From Undibacterium sp. (GTDB taxonomy: Bacteria > Pseudomonadota > Gammaproteobacteria > Burkholderiales > Burkholderiaceae_D): DNA of 50,932 bases. The notes below the pieces were generated by a model that had not been told where the DNA came from, did no database searches, and saw nothing but the letters and a program-made list of their open reading frames with translations. The stretch covers positions 1 through 50,932 of the forward strand of contig JAUSNO010000039.1 of assembly GCA_030645915.1 (NCBI GenBank), given 5' to 3'. Each line of letters begins with the position of its first letter. Within the stretch, counting starts at the first letter, position 1. The position numbers were made by a program, and so were the translations under genes. Of this stretch, positions 24,534 to 32,834 are shown piece by piece.

Positions 24534-24552
24534 GTTCACCATAATGGTGAAC
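24534..24552 (+). terminator. perfect palindrome after gdx
   Basis: GTTCACCAT-A-ATGGTGAAC is a 9-bp perfect inverted repeat 55 bp after the gdx stop. There is no T-run. It may be a weak terminator or a protein-binding site. Confidence 0.4.
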
Positions 24553-24620
24553 ACGCTACAGGTTAGATTGCGCTGCCGGCAAGCTGAAAATAAACCGCGT
24601 GCATGCAAGAGATTAATTAC

Positions 24621-25607
24621 CTAGCGAGCAAACACCTGCGCGCGCAACTGACGAAGTTTTTCCGCCTCGTCTTCGTTCATTTTGAAACGCTCCAATACTT
24701 GTAAGGCATTGCCTCTTGTGTCCGGGGCTTCGTTGGGGTTGTTGGCCATGCTGATTAGCGCCGTTTTGACCTTGTCGGATTGGGTGCCCGACTGCGCGAT
24801 TCCTGTCACGGCAGCCTGGCGAACTTGAGAAGACGAATCGGCCAGCGCCTGTGCCCAATATTGCGCACTGCTATCGGCTTTATCCCACTGGGCCAATTGC
24901 AGAACGCTTTGGAGTCGTATCTCGGGATCGATATTTTTGCTTAAATTCTGCAATTGGGTAACGATTGCATCCTGCTGCGCCATATCGACTGCTCTTGCTT
25001 CTTTGGACGAATTTTCCGCAACAGGGACTGGTGGTTTCAACGCCCCCAGCGTCAGCAAAATGAGCGCGGGTTTTTTTTCGTTGGCCAGGATCTGTAAAAA
25101 AATGGGATGCAGTTCGGCTAAATCGACGCTCAGGTTTTGCATCATGCCTAAGCCATCCTGGCGCTGCGCCATATCTGCACTGGTGGCGAGCCGTTTGGAG
25201 AACGCCAGGACTTCTGGCTTTTCAACGCTGGATAAGAGCGAAACAATCAACTGCCTCGCATTAACATTGGTTTCCTTGTCATAACGGCCGATCAGCTGGC
25301 GCAGGATAAGCGGATCTTCGCTAATCAATTTGCGCAGTTTCCCCCGCGCATCCTCATCGCCAATTTGTTTGGCCGACGGCGTTAACGCCTGCGCCAATAA
25401 GACATCCAGTTGACGATTTGCCAGTGTGTCCGATGTCTGCGCACCGGGCGCCGGGCGGGCGGAAGCGTCGCCAGCCAGGACAGGCGGCGCTGAAGGCGCA
25501 GCGGAAATCACATCACCAGTGCTGTTCTCGGACAGACCAGTCTTAATAAAAAAACCTGCGCCGACTGCCGCCGCGACGCAAGCCAGAATTACATAAAAAC
25601 GTTTCAT
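24621..25607 (-). CDS. exported HEAT-repeat-like protein
   Basis: A 328-residue protein starting with a membrane anchor or signal (FYVILACVAAAVGAGFFI), then a Pro/Ala-rich linker (about 30-65) and an all-helical remainder. Segments such as DPEIRLQSVLQLAQWDKADS and DSSSQVRQAAVTGIAQSGTQ are HEAT-like, a fold that binds other proteins. I cannot assign a function. It lies 83 bp downstream of the PhaZ7-type depolymerase on the same strand and may be cotranscribed with it, for example as a periplasmic helper; that is speculation. Confidence 0.7.
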   Translation of the reverse strand: MKRFYVILACVAAAVGAGFFIKTGLSENSTGDVISAAPSAPPVLAGDASARPAPGAQTSDTLANRQLDVLLAQALTPSAKQIGDEDARGKLRKLISEDPLILRQLIGRYDKETNVNARQLIVSLLSSVEKPEVLAFSKRLATSADMAQRQDGLGMMQNLSVDLAELHPIFLQILANEKKPALILLTLGALKPPVPVAENSSKEARAVDMAQQDAIVTQLQNLSKNIDPEIRLQSVLQLAQWDKADSSAQYWAQALADSSSQVRQAAVTGIAQSGTQSDKVKTALISMANNPNEAPDTRGNALQVLERFKMNEDEAEKLRQLRAQVFAR

Positions 25608-25690
25608 TGACGCTTGCCTTTGTCATATTAATGGAATCCCGACACCAAACTATGTCGGGATTCCTCTACACCTAGATTGCATCAACGCTT

Positions 25691-26818
25691 TTAGTAGGCA
25701 ACTTTGGGGCCCATGGTGTAATTGAGCGCACAATCGATACCACTACAGGTCGTGAGCAACATGCGCTGGATAATCGCGCCTGTATTGGTCTTTGCGCGAA
25801 AGTGTCCAACACCGTTTGAAGTATCTCCACCGCCCTGATTGTAGGGCATGCCGTCTTTCCAGTTGTAGTCGACTTTGCTGGCGTCACTGCCGGCGCCCAC
25901 ATTGATCTGCGCTTTCAGATTGCTCGATGTCCCGGCAAACTTGGCGCCTAAATCACACCCTGCCCAATAAGTGGAAGTGGCACAAGCGACCTGGTCTTTC
26001 AATCCGGCCGCCAAGGTATAAAACGAAACCCCTGTGTGATTGGCGGGCATGTCGCGCATTGACTTGGTCGATCCGCTTCCTGTCCAGTTATTGGTGATCC
26101 AGACACCGAAATACCAGCCTTCAGGGAAGTAGCCAAATGTGTTGCTGGTGTAGATATTTTGTGAACCACAGGTGGGCGCAAGCGAATTGGCGTAGCCGGT
26201 GTAATAGCAGCTATACAAGCCACGAAGCCCGCCGCTAATATTAATAAACTTACGGACGCTACCCCAATAGTTATTGTATTGGAGCGTTGCCAATGCCATC
26301 GAGGAACCCATGGAATGGGCGACGATATCGACCTGCGACTTGCCGGTGTAAGTTCTAACCTTGTCGATGAAGGTTTTGATGATGCTGTACTTGGCTGATG
26401 AGTGGTAGTTGTTTTGTGGCGAACCTTGTTCACTGGACGAGAGGTAGGTGATGCCAAACAGTTCGCAATCGTTATAGCCTTGGGCTTTTAACTCGGCGTA
26501 GACCGAGCGGGTCGGCGTGCCGTAACCAGTCACGGCACCGGGAGGCATGTCAAAACTAATGGCGTTGTCGGCGTTTCCGTGAATAAAAATCACCGGTGTT
26601 TTTGTTGCCGTGCAAGCGCCGCCGCCAAACCCGCCAGAACCGGTTCCCGGGCTAAACGCGCCGCCATACTGAGTCTGTGTTCCTTTGCAAATATAGCCAC
26701 TGTTGCTGCCACACGCCAAAGCGTGGGCTTTCATAGGCGTGACAAGCACGCCAGCACAGCTCCAGAACAGAAGGGCAGCAATGGCCGGGAGCAGTCTTGA
26801 TATCAATTGATGTCGCAT
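25691..26818 (-). CDS. phaZ7: PhaZ7-type extracellular poly(3-hydroxybutyrate) depolymerase
   Basis: A 375-residue precursor: signal peptide 1-33 (ending MKAHA) and a 342-residue mature enzyme starting LACGSNSGY, the same mature length as I recall for Paucimonas lemoignei PhaZ7. In mature numbering the catalytic triad falls exactly where PhaZ7 has it: S136 (AHSMG), D242 (KDQVAC), H306 (GVGHFR). PhaZ7 cleaves amorphous (native) PHB and lacks a separate binding domain. From memory, aromatic residues that grip polymer in PhaZ7 are largely kept (Y105, Y172, Y173, Y176, Y190, W207), while positions 103 and 189 are Asn and Ile. ATG 26818 follows GGAGA by 8 nt. It sits right after another PHB depolymerase gene. 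Confidence 0.95.
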   Translation of the reverse strand: MRHQLISRLLPAIAALLFWSCAGVLVTPMKAHALACGSNSGYICKGTQTQYGGAFSPGTGSGGFGGGACTATKTPVIFIHGNADNAISFDMPPGAVTGYGTPTRSVYAELKAQGYNDCELFGITYLSSSEQGSPQNNYHSSAKYSIIKTFIDKVRTYTGKSQVDIVAHSMGSSMALATLQYNNYWGSVRKFINISGGLRGLYSCYYTGYANSLAPTCGSQNIYTSNTFGYFPEGWYFGVWITNNWTGSGSTKSMRDMPANHTGVSFYTLAAGLKDQVACATSTYWAGCDLGAKFAGTSSNLKAQINVGAGSDASKVDYNWKDGMPYNQGGGDTSNGVGHFRAKTNTGAIIQRMLLTTCSGIDCALNYTMGPKVAY

Positions 26819-26937
26819 TGTTGAAGTCTCCATTATTTTTCGCACATTTTTTGATGGACGTGCGTTGAACCATTAATTTATGGCGTGTTGAAATCCTTAC
26901 GTTCATTCAAATTGTATTTTTTTGGGTCAACTGAGAA

Positions 26938-28653
26938 TTAAGGGCAATTGCCCTTGATGTAATACCCCGCCGAGGTTTGCGCCAGCACCGAGATGTAAAA
27001 CAAATTGTTCAAACCCATGTTCTGGTTGGACCCATTTGCCAACGCATAACCGGCGCTGTTGTGCGCCCGCCCAGCCTGTACATGCGCATAGTTGCTGGCG
27101 CTGGTAGTGCTGCAAGTCCAGGCTGATTTGGTTGTGCCCGAAACCGATGCCGACAGGCTGCTCTCAAGCGAAGACGCATCGATACTCGATACCTGATAGC
27201 TGTAGGTGGTGCTGGCGGTCAGACCGGTGTCGGTATACGCAATGGACGTGGCAGGCGTTGCCGTGACTTTGCTGCCGTTGCGGTAAACGTTATAGCCGCT
27301 GGCGCCACTCACTGCCGTCCATGACAAGGCGGCAGAACTGGCTGTCGTACTCACCACCGCCAAACCCGCAGGTGGCAAGATGGCTGGTGGGCTACCGACC
27401 AAAAATTGTGCAATGGCGCAGCTGGCAGAAACTTGCCCGAGGTTGTCGGTAGCGCTGACCGTGCCGCTGTAATAGCCGCTGGCCAGGTTGTAGGTCTTGC
27501 TGAAACTGGCGGCGCTGCCGGCAGCGGTGTCATTGACTGCGGTGGCACCTGTCAGGCTCACTGCATAGCTGGCGATAGAACCGTTGTCGGTAGCGGCACC
27601 GCTAATGGTGGCGCTGCTGGACGAGGCGGCTGTTGCGGCGCAAGTTGTCATGACAGGCGCGGCATCGCGCGATACGCGCAGGTTATTGTCGAAGAAGAAT
27701 TTGGTCACGTAGGCTGGGTAGTTGACGTGGGTGTAATCAACATAGGTGCCGCCGCCACTACCGCCTGCGCCGGCTGGCCACGCATGGCCCATGCCGGTCG
27801 CCTGCACATACGAGACGCGGGTTTTTCCTGCTGCATCCTTCCAGCTTTCCCCCGTGCTTTTGACATCGGTAAACGTGCCGTTGGAGCTGCTTGCGCCATA
27901 GTTCAATTTCATCCCGGCGGTCTGCACCTGATCGTGCGTGGGGTCTACCGTGTAGTCGGATGTGCCATTCACGACAGAGAAAATTTGCGTCGCCAGATGG
28001 CTGCTGTAGCTGCCCGCGATTTGCGTGCAGTTGCTTGAGACGCTCTGTGCCGTGACGGTCGCCTTCGACCCTACACCGGCATTCGATGCCGTGTATAAGG
28101 CGGGGCCGGCATTGTCACCTGCACCGGCAAAAACATCCGGTGCCACACAGGCGATGGTATTGACCAGGCCACCGCCCGACGACAGGCCGGTGATGTAGAT
28201 TTGCTTGGGGTCGATATCGAGATTGGTGCGTGCCTTGACGGCGTTGACCAGATTGAGCAAGACCGCCTCGTCGCGCGTAGTGCGTGTGTGATTGCCGCCA
28301 AACCAATCCCAGCAACCTGCATAACTACGCGTGGATGTTGTGCCCGATGGTACCGTCGGCGCGATCACCACCATGCCGTATTGCTCGGCGGTGGCTTCCC
28401 AGTTATAGCCCTTGTTGATGACATTGCTGGCGGTCATGCCGCAGCCATGCAAGCTCACCATCAGGGCGCGGCCAGTGCCGATGATAGCGGGGCTGACATT
28501 CTTTGGCACGTAAACGTAGGCGTTCTGCAAGCCGAATAATGTTGTCTCGTTGACCCAGGTGCCGCTGCCTGGCGTCAGTGCCCAGGCGGATGTGGATAAG
28601 CCTGCCAATAGCATAGGCGCGACTAGCTTGCGTACTGTTTTTCTAAAAACCAT
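26938..28653 (-). CDS. phaZ: extracellular PHB depolymerase, type 1 catalytic domain, FnIII linker and PHB-binding domain
   Basis: A 571-residue secreted enzyme for crystalline (denatured) PHB. Signal peptide 1-25 (ending STSAWA). The catalytic domain (about 26-330) has the oxyanion His69 in LHGC, the lipase box GLSSG with Ser158, an Asp in GTSDYTVD and His290 in GMGHAWPAG; the oxyanion His lies before the lipase box, which defines type 1. Residues about 332-420 are an Ig-like domain, 428-508 a fibronectin III domain, and 509-571 the PHB-binding domain (SNYAHVQAGRAHNSAGYALA). GGAG lies 7 nt before the ATG. Its own upstream region carries three direct repeats, and it probably heads the phaZ-phaZ7 unit. 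Confidence 0.95.
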   Translation of the reverse strand: MVFRKTVRKLVAPMLLAGLSTSAWALTPGSGTWVNETTLFGLQNAYVYVPKNVSPAIIGTGRALMVSLHGCGMTASNVINKGYNWEATAEQYGMVVIAPTVPSGTTSTRSYAGCWDWFGGNHTRTTRDEAVLLNLVNAVKARTNLDIDPKQIYITGLSSGGGLVNTIACVAPDVFAGAGDNAGPALYTASNAGVGSKATVTAQSVSSNCTQIAGSYSSHLATQIFSVVNGTSDYTVDPTHDQVQTAGMKLNYGASSSNGTFTDVKSTGESWKDAAGKTRVSYVQATGMGHAWPAGAGGSGGGTYVDYTHVNYPAYVTKFFFDNNLRVSRDAAPVMTTCAATAASSSSATISGAATDNGSIASYAVSLTGATAVNDTAAGSAASFSKTYNLASGYYSGTVSATDNLGQVSASCAIAQFLVGSPPAILPPAGLAVVSTTASSAALSWTAVSGASGYNVYRNGSKVTATPATSIAYTDTGLTASTTYSYQVSSIDASSLESSLSASVSGTTKSAWTCSTTSASNYAHVQAGRAHNSAGYALANGSNQNMGLNNLFYISVLAQTSAGYYIKGNCP

Positions 28654-28670
28654 GTTGTGTCTCCAATTAT

Positions 28671-28709
28671 TTTTTAACTGCGTTTTTAACTGCCGTTTTA
28701 ACTGCGGTT
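28671..28709 (-). repeat. three direct repeats upstream of phaZ
   Basis: On the minus strand GCAGTTAAAA occurs three times at 12-13 bp spacing (GCAGTTAAAAC, GCAGTTAAAAAC, GCAGTTAAAAAAT), ending 12 nt before the GGAG of phaZ. It could be an activator site or a slippage-prone leader. Confidence 0.7.
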
Positions 28710-28753
28710 TGAATGTGTTTTTACTTGTTGAGTTGTAAAACGTTCAGACAAAG

Positions 28754-28776
28754 TGGCCGGCAACTCTTTCCGGCCA
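28754..28776 (-). terminator. probable end of the LIV transporter operon
   Basis: TGGCCGG (28754-28760) pairs with CCGGCCA (28770-28776) around a 9-nt loop, about 120 bp after the second permease gene. On the minus strand it is followed by CTTTGTCTG, only a weak U-run. Confidence 0.5.
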
Positions 28777-28893
28777 AAATAAGAATGCAGCTCTCCCTCC
28801 GCTTAAAAAATCAGCGGATCAGGAGAAAATAGTTTGTTAAAAAATGGAGACTAGGACGATGCGCCTAGCTTCATTTATTGAAGCCAGGGCCGA

Positions 28894-29979
28894 TCAAGAT
28901 TTTTCAATGGGACCATTGCCGCGCAACTTGCCGACGATGCCAGTCGGGAAAAAATACACGGATAAAACAAACAGCACGCCGAGCCAGAGCATCCAGCGAT
29001 CCGGATGCAGGGCTTCGGCCAGAAACGGTATGCCCACCAGCGCAGTCGACGCTTGCGCCATCAGGCTCTTCAGGTAATTTTGCGCGATGATGAATAAGGC
29101 GGAACCAACTACCGCGCCATACATGGTGCCCATGCCGCCGATCACCACGATCAGCAGGATGTCGGTCATTACGTCAAAGCTGAGCATGGTCTTTGGCCCT
29201 ACGTAACGCAGCCACAAGGCCATCAAGCCGCCCGCCAATGCCGCAATCAAGGCGGCCAGACAATTGGCCAATACGCGATACAGCACGGTGCGGTAGCCCA
29301 AAGCCTCGGCGCGAAACTCGTTCTCGCGTATCGCCTGCAAGACCCGGCCGAAAGGCGAATTGACCACCCGCAGCAAGAACAGAAACAGCACCACGCTGCT
29401 GAAAAAGACGATGTAGTAAGTGATGACCTTGCCGTCCACTACGCGCCCGAAAATTTCGGTTTCAAACAGGCGAAACGCGGGCGACAGCAGCGCCGGCACA
29501 CTGAAGGTCTTGCCGTCTTCGCCACCGGTCAGGTCAGACAATTGCGAGGCCAGCACGGCAAACGACGATGCCACCGCCAGCGTGATCATCGAGTAGAAAA
29601 TAGCCCGCACGCGCAAGGCGAACAAACCGACGATCAGCGCCAATACCACGGTCAGCAACAGGGCCGCGATCAGGCCGGCAAACGCCACCCACCAGTAGGG
29701 GCCATTATCGGAAAGCGAGAGGCCGATGCCGTAGGCGCCGATGCCAAAAAACATGGTGTGCGCGAACGAGACAATGCCGGTGTAACCCAGCAGCAAGTCA
29801 TACGAGGCGACCAAAATAACGTAGACGCAAATCGTCGCCGCAGTATTTAAGGGGCGCGCACCGCTGGTGATGAAGGGCGCCAGCGCCAGCCCCAGAAAAG
29901 TCAGCAGCAGCAAGGCGCTGAGCAGGCGGCTGCGCGGCAAGTCGTCGGAAAAAAGCGAACGTAAAAAAAGTTTTGACAT
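28894..29979 (-). CDS. LIV-type ABC transporter permease (LivM-like)
   Basis: A 361-residue inner-membrane permease with about ten helices and the LivM-type core (SYDLLLGYTGIVSFAHTMFF, GRVLQAIRENEFRAEALGYR, IGGMGTMYGAVVGSALFI). It pairs with the LivH-like protein encoded 17 bp upstream, and with the two ATPases and the binding protein forms a hydrophobic amino acid/short acid uptake system. AGGAAAACTC precedes the ATG. LIV-type transporters also carry carboxylic acids and urea, so the substrate is open; context suggests hydroxyacids or oligomers from PHB. Last gene of the transporter set. Confidence 0.93.
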   Translation of the reverse strand: MSKLFLRSLFSDDLPRSRLLSALLLLTFLGLALAPFITSGARPLNTAATICVYVILVASYDLLLGYTGIVSFAHTMFFGIGAYGIGLSLSDNGPYWWVAFAGLIAALLLTVVLALIVGLFALRVRAIFYSMITLAVASSFAVLASQLSDLTGGEDGKTFSVPALLSPAFRLFETEIFGRVVDGKVITYYIVFFSSVVLFLFLLRVVNSPFGRVLQAIRENEFRAEALGYRTVLYRVLANCLAALIAALAGGLMALWLRYVGPKTMLSFDVMTDILLIVVIGGMGTMYGAVVGSALFIIAQNYLKSLMAQASTALVGIPFLAEALHPDRWMLWLGVLFVLSVYFFPTGIVGKLRGNGPIEKS

Positions 29980-29996
29980 GAGTTTTCCTAGCTAGC

Positions 29997-31034
29997 CTAG
30001 CGACGACCGTTGGAGAAAAGGCCGGCAGGGCGCCATAATAAAATCGTGATCATCAGTAAGATGTTGGAGACCAGCGCCAGTTTAGGTGCCAGAAATCCCG
30101 CGTAGTTCGTCACCAGTGCCATCAGCAAGGCGCCGATAAAACAGCCGCCGACCGAGCCAAGGCCGCCGATGATGACGACGATGAATACCATCACCATGAT
30201 CTCGCCGCCCATGGCCGCGGTCAGGGTTTCTTTGTACAGGCCCCACATCACGCCACCCAGCCCGGCCAGCGCAGAGCCGGCGGCAAACACGGCGACAAAC
30301 AGGCGGCGGATGCGGTAGCCAAGTGCCTCGACCATCTCGCCGTTCTCGACACCGGCGCGTATCAGCAGGCCGAGCTTGGTGCGGTTAAGGATCAGGAACA
30401 TGCTGACAAACACCACGATGCCGACCACCACCGCGATCAGGCGGTATTTTTCTATCGCCGCATCACCGAGCATGATCGCCCCGCGAAAACTGGCCGGCAG
30501 CGGCAAGGGGATTTGTTCTGCGCCCCAGATCACGTTGATCATCTGTTCCGCCACGATCATGCCGCCCATGGTGATCAGGATTTGCTTCAGATGCTGGCCA
30601 TACACCGGCATGATGATGACGCGCTCAAAGGCCCAGCCCAGCAGCCCGGTCACTAGCATCGCCAGTAACATCGCCAGGCCGAGTACGCCCAGATTGATCA
30701 GCAAAGAATCCATCTCCAGCCAACCCTTCATCGGTATCAGCACCAGCGTGGCGGTAAATGCACCGACCGAGACAAAGGCGCCGTGGCCAAAGTTGAGCAC
30801 ATCCATCAGGCCAAATACCAGCGTCAAACCGCTGGCCATGATGAAGATCATCATGCCCATCGCCAGGCCGGCAATGGTCAGCGTGAGCCAGGTCGGGAAG
30901 CTGCCGACCAAAGGCAGCATCAGCAGCGCCAGAGCCGGCACCAGCAACAGCGGCGCGATATCGCGCGGTGTGCTGGGCAGGCTTTCCTGCGTCATGGATG
31001 CGGGCAGGTTCACTGCGGGAGTCGATTCGCTCAT
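29997..31034 (-). CDS. LIV-type ABC transporter permease (LivH-like)
   Basis: A 345-residue permease with about eight to nine helices. LivH features are GMMIFIMASGLTLVFGLMDV-LNFGHGAF, MGGMIVAEQMINVIWGAEQI and VVIIGGLGSVGGCFIGALLM. It has an unusually long hydrophilic N-terminus (about 28 residues, PAVNLPASMTQESLPSTPRD). The ATG at 31034 follows AGGAAACACC and lies 16 bp after the LivF-like stop, so it is in the same operon. Confidence 0.93.
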   Translation of the reverse strand: MSESTPAVNLPASMTQESLPSTPRDIAPLLLVPALALLMLPLVGSFPTWLTLTIAGLAMGMMIFIMASGLTLVFGLMDVLNFGHGAFVSVGAFTATLVLIPMKGWLEMDSLLINLGVLGLAMLLAMLVTGLLGWAFERVIIMPVYGQHLKQILITMGGMIVAEQMINVIWGAEQIPLPLPASFRGAIMLGDAAIEKYRLIAVVVGIVVFVSMFLILNRTKLGLLIRAGVENGEMVEALGYRIRRLFVAVFAAGSALAGLGGVMWGLYKETLTAAMGGEIMVMVFIVVIIGGLGSVGGCFIGALLMALVTNYAGFLAPKLALVSNILLMITILLWRPAGLFSNGRR

Positions 31035-31050
31035 GGTGTTTCCTATTCTT

Positions 31051-31836
31051 TTATTGATGGCTCGCCAGCGACAAGCCGAGCAAGCGCTGCTGCAGATCCT
31101 GATCATCGACCAGATCTTTCATGGTGCCGGCATGCACGATGCGGCCGTCATCCATCACGGCAACGCTGTCGCCCAGATCGCGCACGAAGCTGAAGTTCTG
31201 TTCCACCAGCAGGATCGTGGTGTCCGTGGCTTTTAGTTCACTGAAGGCGGCGATCAGGCTCTGGATGATGGCGGGAGCCAGACCCTTGGTCGGCTCATCG
31301 ACCAGCAACAGCTTGCGCGGCTCGATGATGGCGCGGGCAATCGCCACCATCTGCTTTTGTCCGCCGGAGAGATTGCCTGCCGGGTAGTTCCAGAATTTTT
31401 TCAGGGCAGGGAAGAAGCCGAATATCCATTCAAGCCGGCTGGTATCCATGGGGCCGTTGCGCGCTGCAAGATATAGATTTTCCTTGACCGTGAGATCAGA
31501 AAAAATCGCCATGCTCTCCGGTACGTAGGCAATGCCCGACATGGCGATATCGGGTGTCGCCATTGCAGCTATTTGTTTGCCGTCAAAACTGACTGTGCCC
31601 TGGCTGGCTTTCCACAAGCCCATGATGGTACGCAAGGCGGTGGTTTTGCCCGCACCGTTGCGGCCTAATAATACCGACAGGCCACCGCGCGGCACGATCA
31701 GATCGACGCCTTGCAAAATGTGATATTGGCCGATATGGGTGTGTACGCCGGAAAGCGTCAGCAGTGGCTCCGGTTGTTGTGGCGCGGCTGACGGCGCAGC
31801 GCGCATGAAGGCGTGTTCCGTTGTGTTATCAAGCAT
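31051..31836 (-). CDS. LIV-type ABC transporter ATP-binding protein (LivF-like)
   Basis: A 261-residue ATPase: Walker A GRNGAGKTT, signature LSGGQKQMVAIARAI, Walker B LLLVDEPTKGLAP, and H-loop in the LLVEQNFSF segment. The order and short C-terminus match LivF. The ATG at 31836 overlaps the end of the LivG-like gene by 8 bp and follows AGGAG by 9 nt. It energises uptake with its LivG-like partner. Confidence 0.94.
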   Translation of the reverse strand: MLDNTTEHAFMRAAPSAAPQQPEPLLTLSGVHTHIGQYHILQGVDLIVPRGGLSVLLGRNGAGKTTALRTIMGLWKASQGTVSFDGKQIAAMATPDIAMSGIAYVPESMAIFSDLTVKENLYLAARNGPMDTSRLEWIFGFFPALKKFWNYPAGNLSGGQKQMVAIARAIIEPRKLLLVDEPTKGLAPAIIQSLIAAFSELKATDTTILLVEQNFSFVRDLGDSVAVMDDGRIVHAGTMKDLVDDQDLQQRLLGLSLASHQ

Positions 31837-32626
31837 GTTTGGCAACTCCTGTACCTAGATAGGCTTCCTGCACGATGGACGAGGCCATGACTTCGACCGG
31901 GTTACCGTCTGCCACCAGCGTGCCGTTGTGCAAGACGATGATGCGGTCGGCCAGCGAACGCACCACGTCCATCTTGTGTTCGACCAGCAAGATCGTTTTA
32001 TTCCGTTCCGCCTTGACCTGCTGAATCAGATCCAGCACCACCGGCACTTCATCCACGCTCATGCCTGCCGTGGGTTCGTCAAACATCATGACTTCGGGCT
32101 CCAGTGCCAGCAAAATGGCGACCTCAAGCTTGCGTTTGTCGCCATGCGAGAGTACCGCTACCTTGGCTGTGCGACGCTCGAACAACGCCACGCGCTGCAA
32201 GTAATATTCGGCCCGTTCCAGCAGCTCGGTGTGCCCCGACCAGAGCGAGAACATGTTCATTCCTATGCCGGCGCGGCTCTGCACCGCCAGCCTGACGTTT
32301 TCCATCACCGATAAATTGGGGAAGAGATTGGTCAGCTGGAAAGCCCGGCCGATGCCGAGGCGCGTGCGTCTGGCTGCGCCCAGGCCGGTAATGTCGGCGC
32401 CGAATAGCTGCACTTTGCCCGATGTTGCCGGCAACTGGCCCGACATCAGGTTGAAGTAGGTAGTCTTGCCCGCGCCGTTGGGGCCGACGATGACGGTCAG
32501 CGTGCCGGGATAAAAATCGGCCGTCACCTGATTTACCGCGACGTGGCCGCCGAAGCGGATGGTCAGGTCGCGGGTGGACAGGGAGGGTTTCATGGGCACG
32601 TTATTTGATGTACTGCTAGTGTTCAT
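31829..32626 (-). CDS. LIV-type ABC transporter ATP-binding protein (LivG-like)
   Basis: A 265-residue ATPase: Walker A GPNGAGKTT, the LivG-type long insertion (ITGLGAARRTRLGIGRAFQL), a variant signature LSHGDKRKLEVAILL, Walker B VMMFDEPTAGMS, H-loop LLVEHKMDVV, and a C-terminal tail IVQEAYLGTG. The 32626 ATG has no clear Shine-Dalgarno; ATG 32593 is an alternative. It lies 208 bp after the binding protein gene, a gap filled by an inverted pair of CTCTCCCGC palindromes that may lower expression relative to the binding protein. Confidence 0.94.
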   Translation of the reverse strand: MNTSSTSNNVPMKPSLSTRDLTIRFGGHVAVNQVTADFYPGTLTVIVGPNGAGKTTYFNLMSGQLPATSGKVQLFGADITGLGAARRTRLGIGRAFQLTNLFPNLSVMENVRLAVQSRAGIGMNMFSLWSGHTELLERAEYYLQRVALFERRTAKVAVLSHGDKRKLEVAILLALEPEVMMFDEPTAGMSVDEVPVVLDLIQQVKAERNKTILLVEHKMDVVRSLADRIIVLHNGTLVADGNPVEVMASSIVQEAYLGTGVAKHA

Positions 32627-32677
32627 ATTGTTGATTCATTGGTAGCTACTTAACTTGTGACGGGCATCGATCTCATA

Positions 32678-32829
32678 CCCTCTCCCGCTGGCGGGAGAGG
32701 GCTAGGGTGAGGGTATTTGCAAAAGAAAACCGTTTCAAATCAAAGCGAAAACTTGAAGGTTCAGAAATGAATCGACGCCTGGATTCGCGACGCCCCTAAC
32801 CCAACCTCTCCCGCTAGCAGGAGAGGGGC
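32678..32829. repeat. inverted pair of CTCTCCCGC palindromes (family 'S')
   Basis: The first is a perfect 24-nt palindrome (CCCTCTCCCGC, spacer TG, GCGGGAGAGGG at 32678-32701) followed by CTAGGGTGAGGG. The second (32791-32829) is in opposite orientation: CCCCTAACCCAACCTCTCCC, then CGCTAGCAGGAGAGGGGC. A two-headed arrangement like a BIME, between the binding protein and LivG-like genes. Confidence 0.85.
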
Positions 32830-32834
32830 TCCAC

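Noticed and set aside
27406..28038. Plus-strand frame opposite phaZ
   Set aside because: Gly/Ala-rich antisense translation of the depolymerase linker; no start signals.
30376..31236. Plus-strand frame opposite the LivH-like and LivF-like genes
   Set aside because: Antisense to two well-supported transporter genes.
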